NCBI GenBank assembly: GCA_024516155.1
Contig: JAJJXM010000041.1
Span: 132,001 to 196,000, forward strand
Direction of reading: 5' to 3'
Length of the DNA: 64,000 nt
DNA from: Pyronema omphalodes
Lineage: Eukaryota; Ascomycota; Pezizomycetes; Pezizales; Pyronemataceae
The notes beneath the pieces are model-generated. The model searched no databases and had not been told where the DNA came from. It was given only the letters and a program-made list of their open reading frames with translations. This document shows positions 63,970 to 64,000 of this stretch, one piece after another (within the stretch, counting starts at the first letter, position 1; each line of letters opens with the position of its first letter). Both the position numbers and the translations under genes were made by a program.

Positions 63970-64000
63970 CTGTGACGAGGTTAGCAATGCAGAATTCATA

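Noticed and set aside
63970..63999. ATG at 63999 as start of the membrane-protein gene
   Set aside because: It is followed by TGCTAAC and CACAG, a branch point and acceptor, so the segment is probably intron.

Overview
The window looks like a transposon-rich region of a filamentous ascomycete genome. Evidence for this: short introns with GTAAGT/GTATGT-type donors and CTAAC/CTGAC branch motifs, a U2 snRNA of fungal type, a mitochondrial oxoglutarate carrier, a PRISE-type reductase, chromodomain Ty3/gypsy elements and Tad-like non-LTR elements. Low gene density and young, unmutated retroelements would suit a Pezizomycetes-type (truffle-like) genome, but that placement is inference.

Positions 1-26359 are one nested stack of retroelements. 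The outermost is a Tad-like LINE (here LINE1, + strand), whose pieces lie at 5681-7848, 16792-17594 and 25234-26359. Three LTR insertions separate them: GYP-A(+) (1064-5680), itself cut at its left end by a third element GYP-C (1-1063, - strand, running off the window); GYP-B (7849-16791, complete, gag and pol open); and GYP-A(-) (17595-25233, complete, with 5-bp target duplications and gag, pol and a third ORF all open). LTR pairs differ at only a few positions by eye, so the insertions are recent and show no heavy RIP-like damage.

GYP-A is the most interesting element. Its gag-pol overlap carries a G GGA AAA slippery heptamer, a 6-nt spacer and a perfect 10-bp stem. Its primer-binding site pairs over 11 bp with the predicted 5' end of its own transcript (Tf1-like self-priming). 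A 349-codon ORF3 starts in a TAATG overlap with the pol stop and ends with a single membrane segment encoded inside the 3' LTR. GYP-B also has a possible self-primer (12 bp).

Positions 26360-49485 are gene-poor host DNA with simple repeats. They include a decayed coding-like segment, a 44-bp perfect palindrome, a U2 snRNA (35202-35384, -), a 202-aa hypothetical gene, a 613-aa SP/TP-rich hypothetical gene with one intron, a secreted Cys-rich protein, a 99-bp foldback element, a 274-bp tandem repeat and several micro/minisatellites. Positions 49486-51200 hold the four-exon mitochondrial oxoglutarate/malate carrier gene. A nearly intact second Tad-like LINE (LINE2, 51863-58431) follows, with a 14-bp target duplication. 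After a 9-bp minisatellite come a PRISE-family reductase gene (60443-61724, +) and, convergent to it, the last exon(s) of a multi-pass membrane protein (62824-63969, -).
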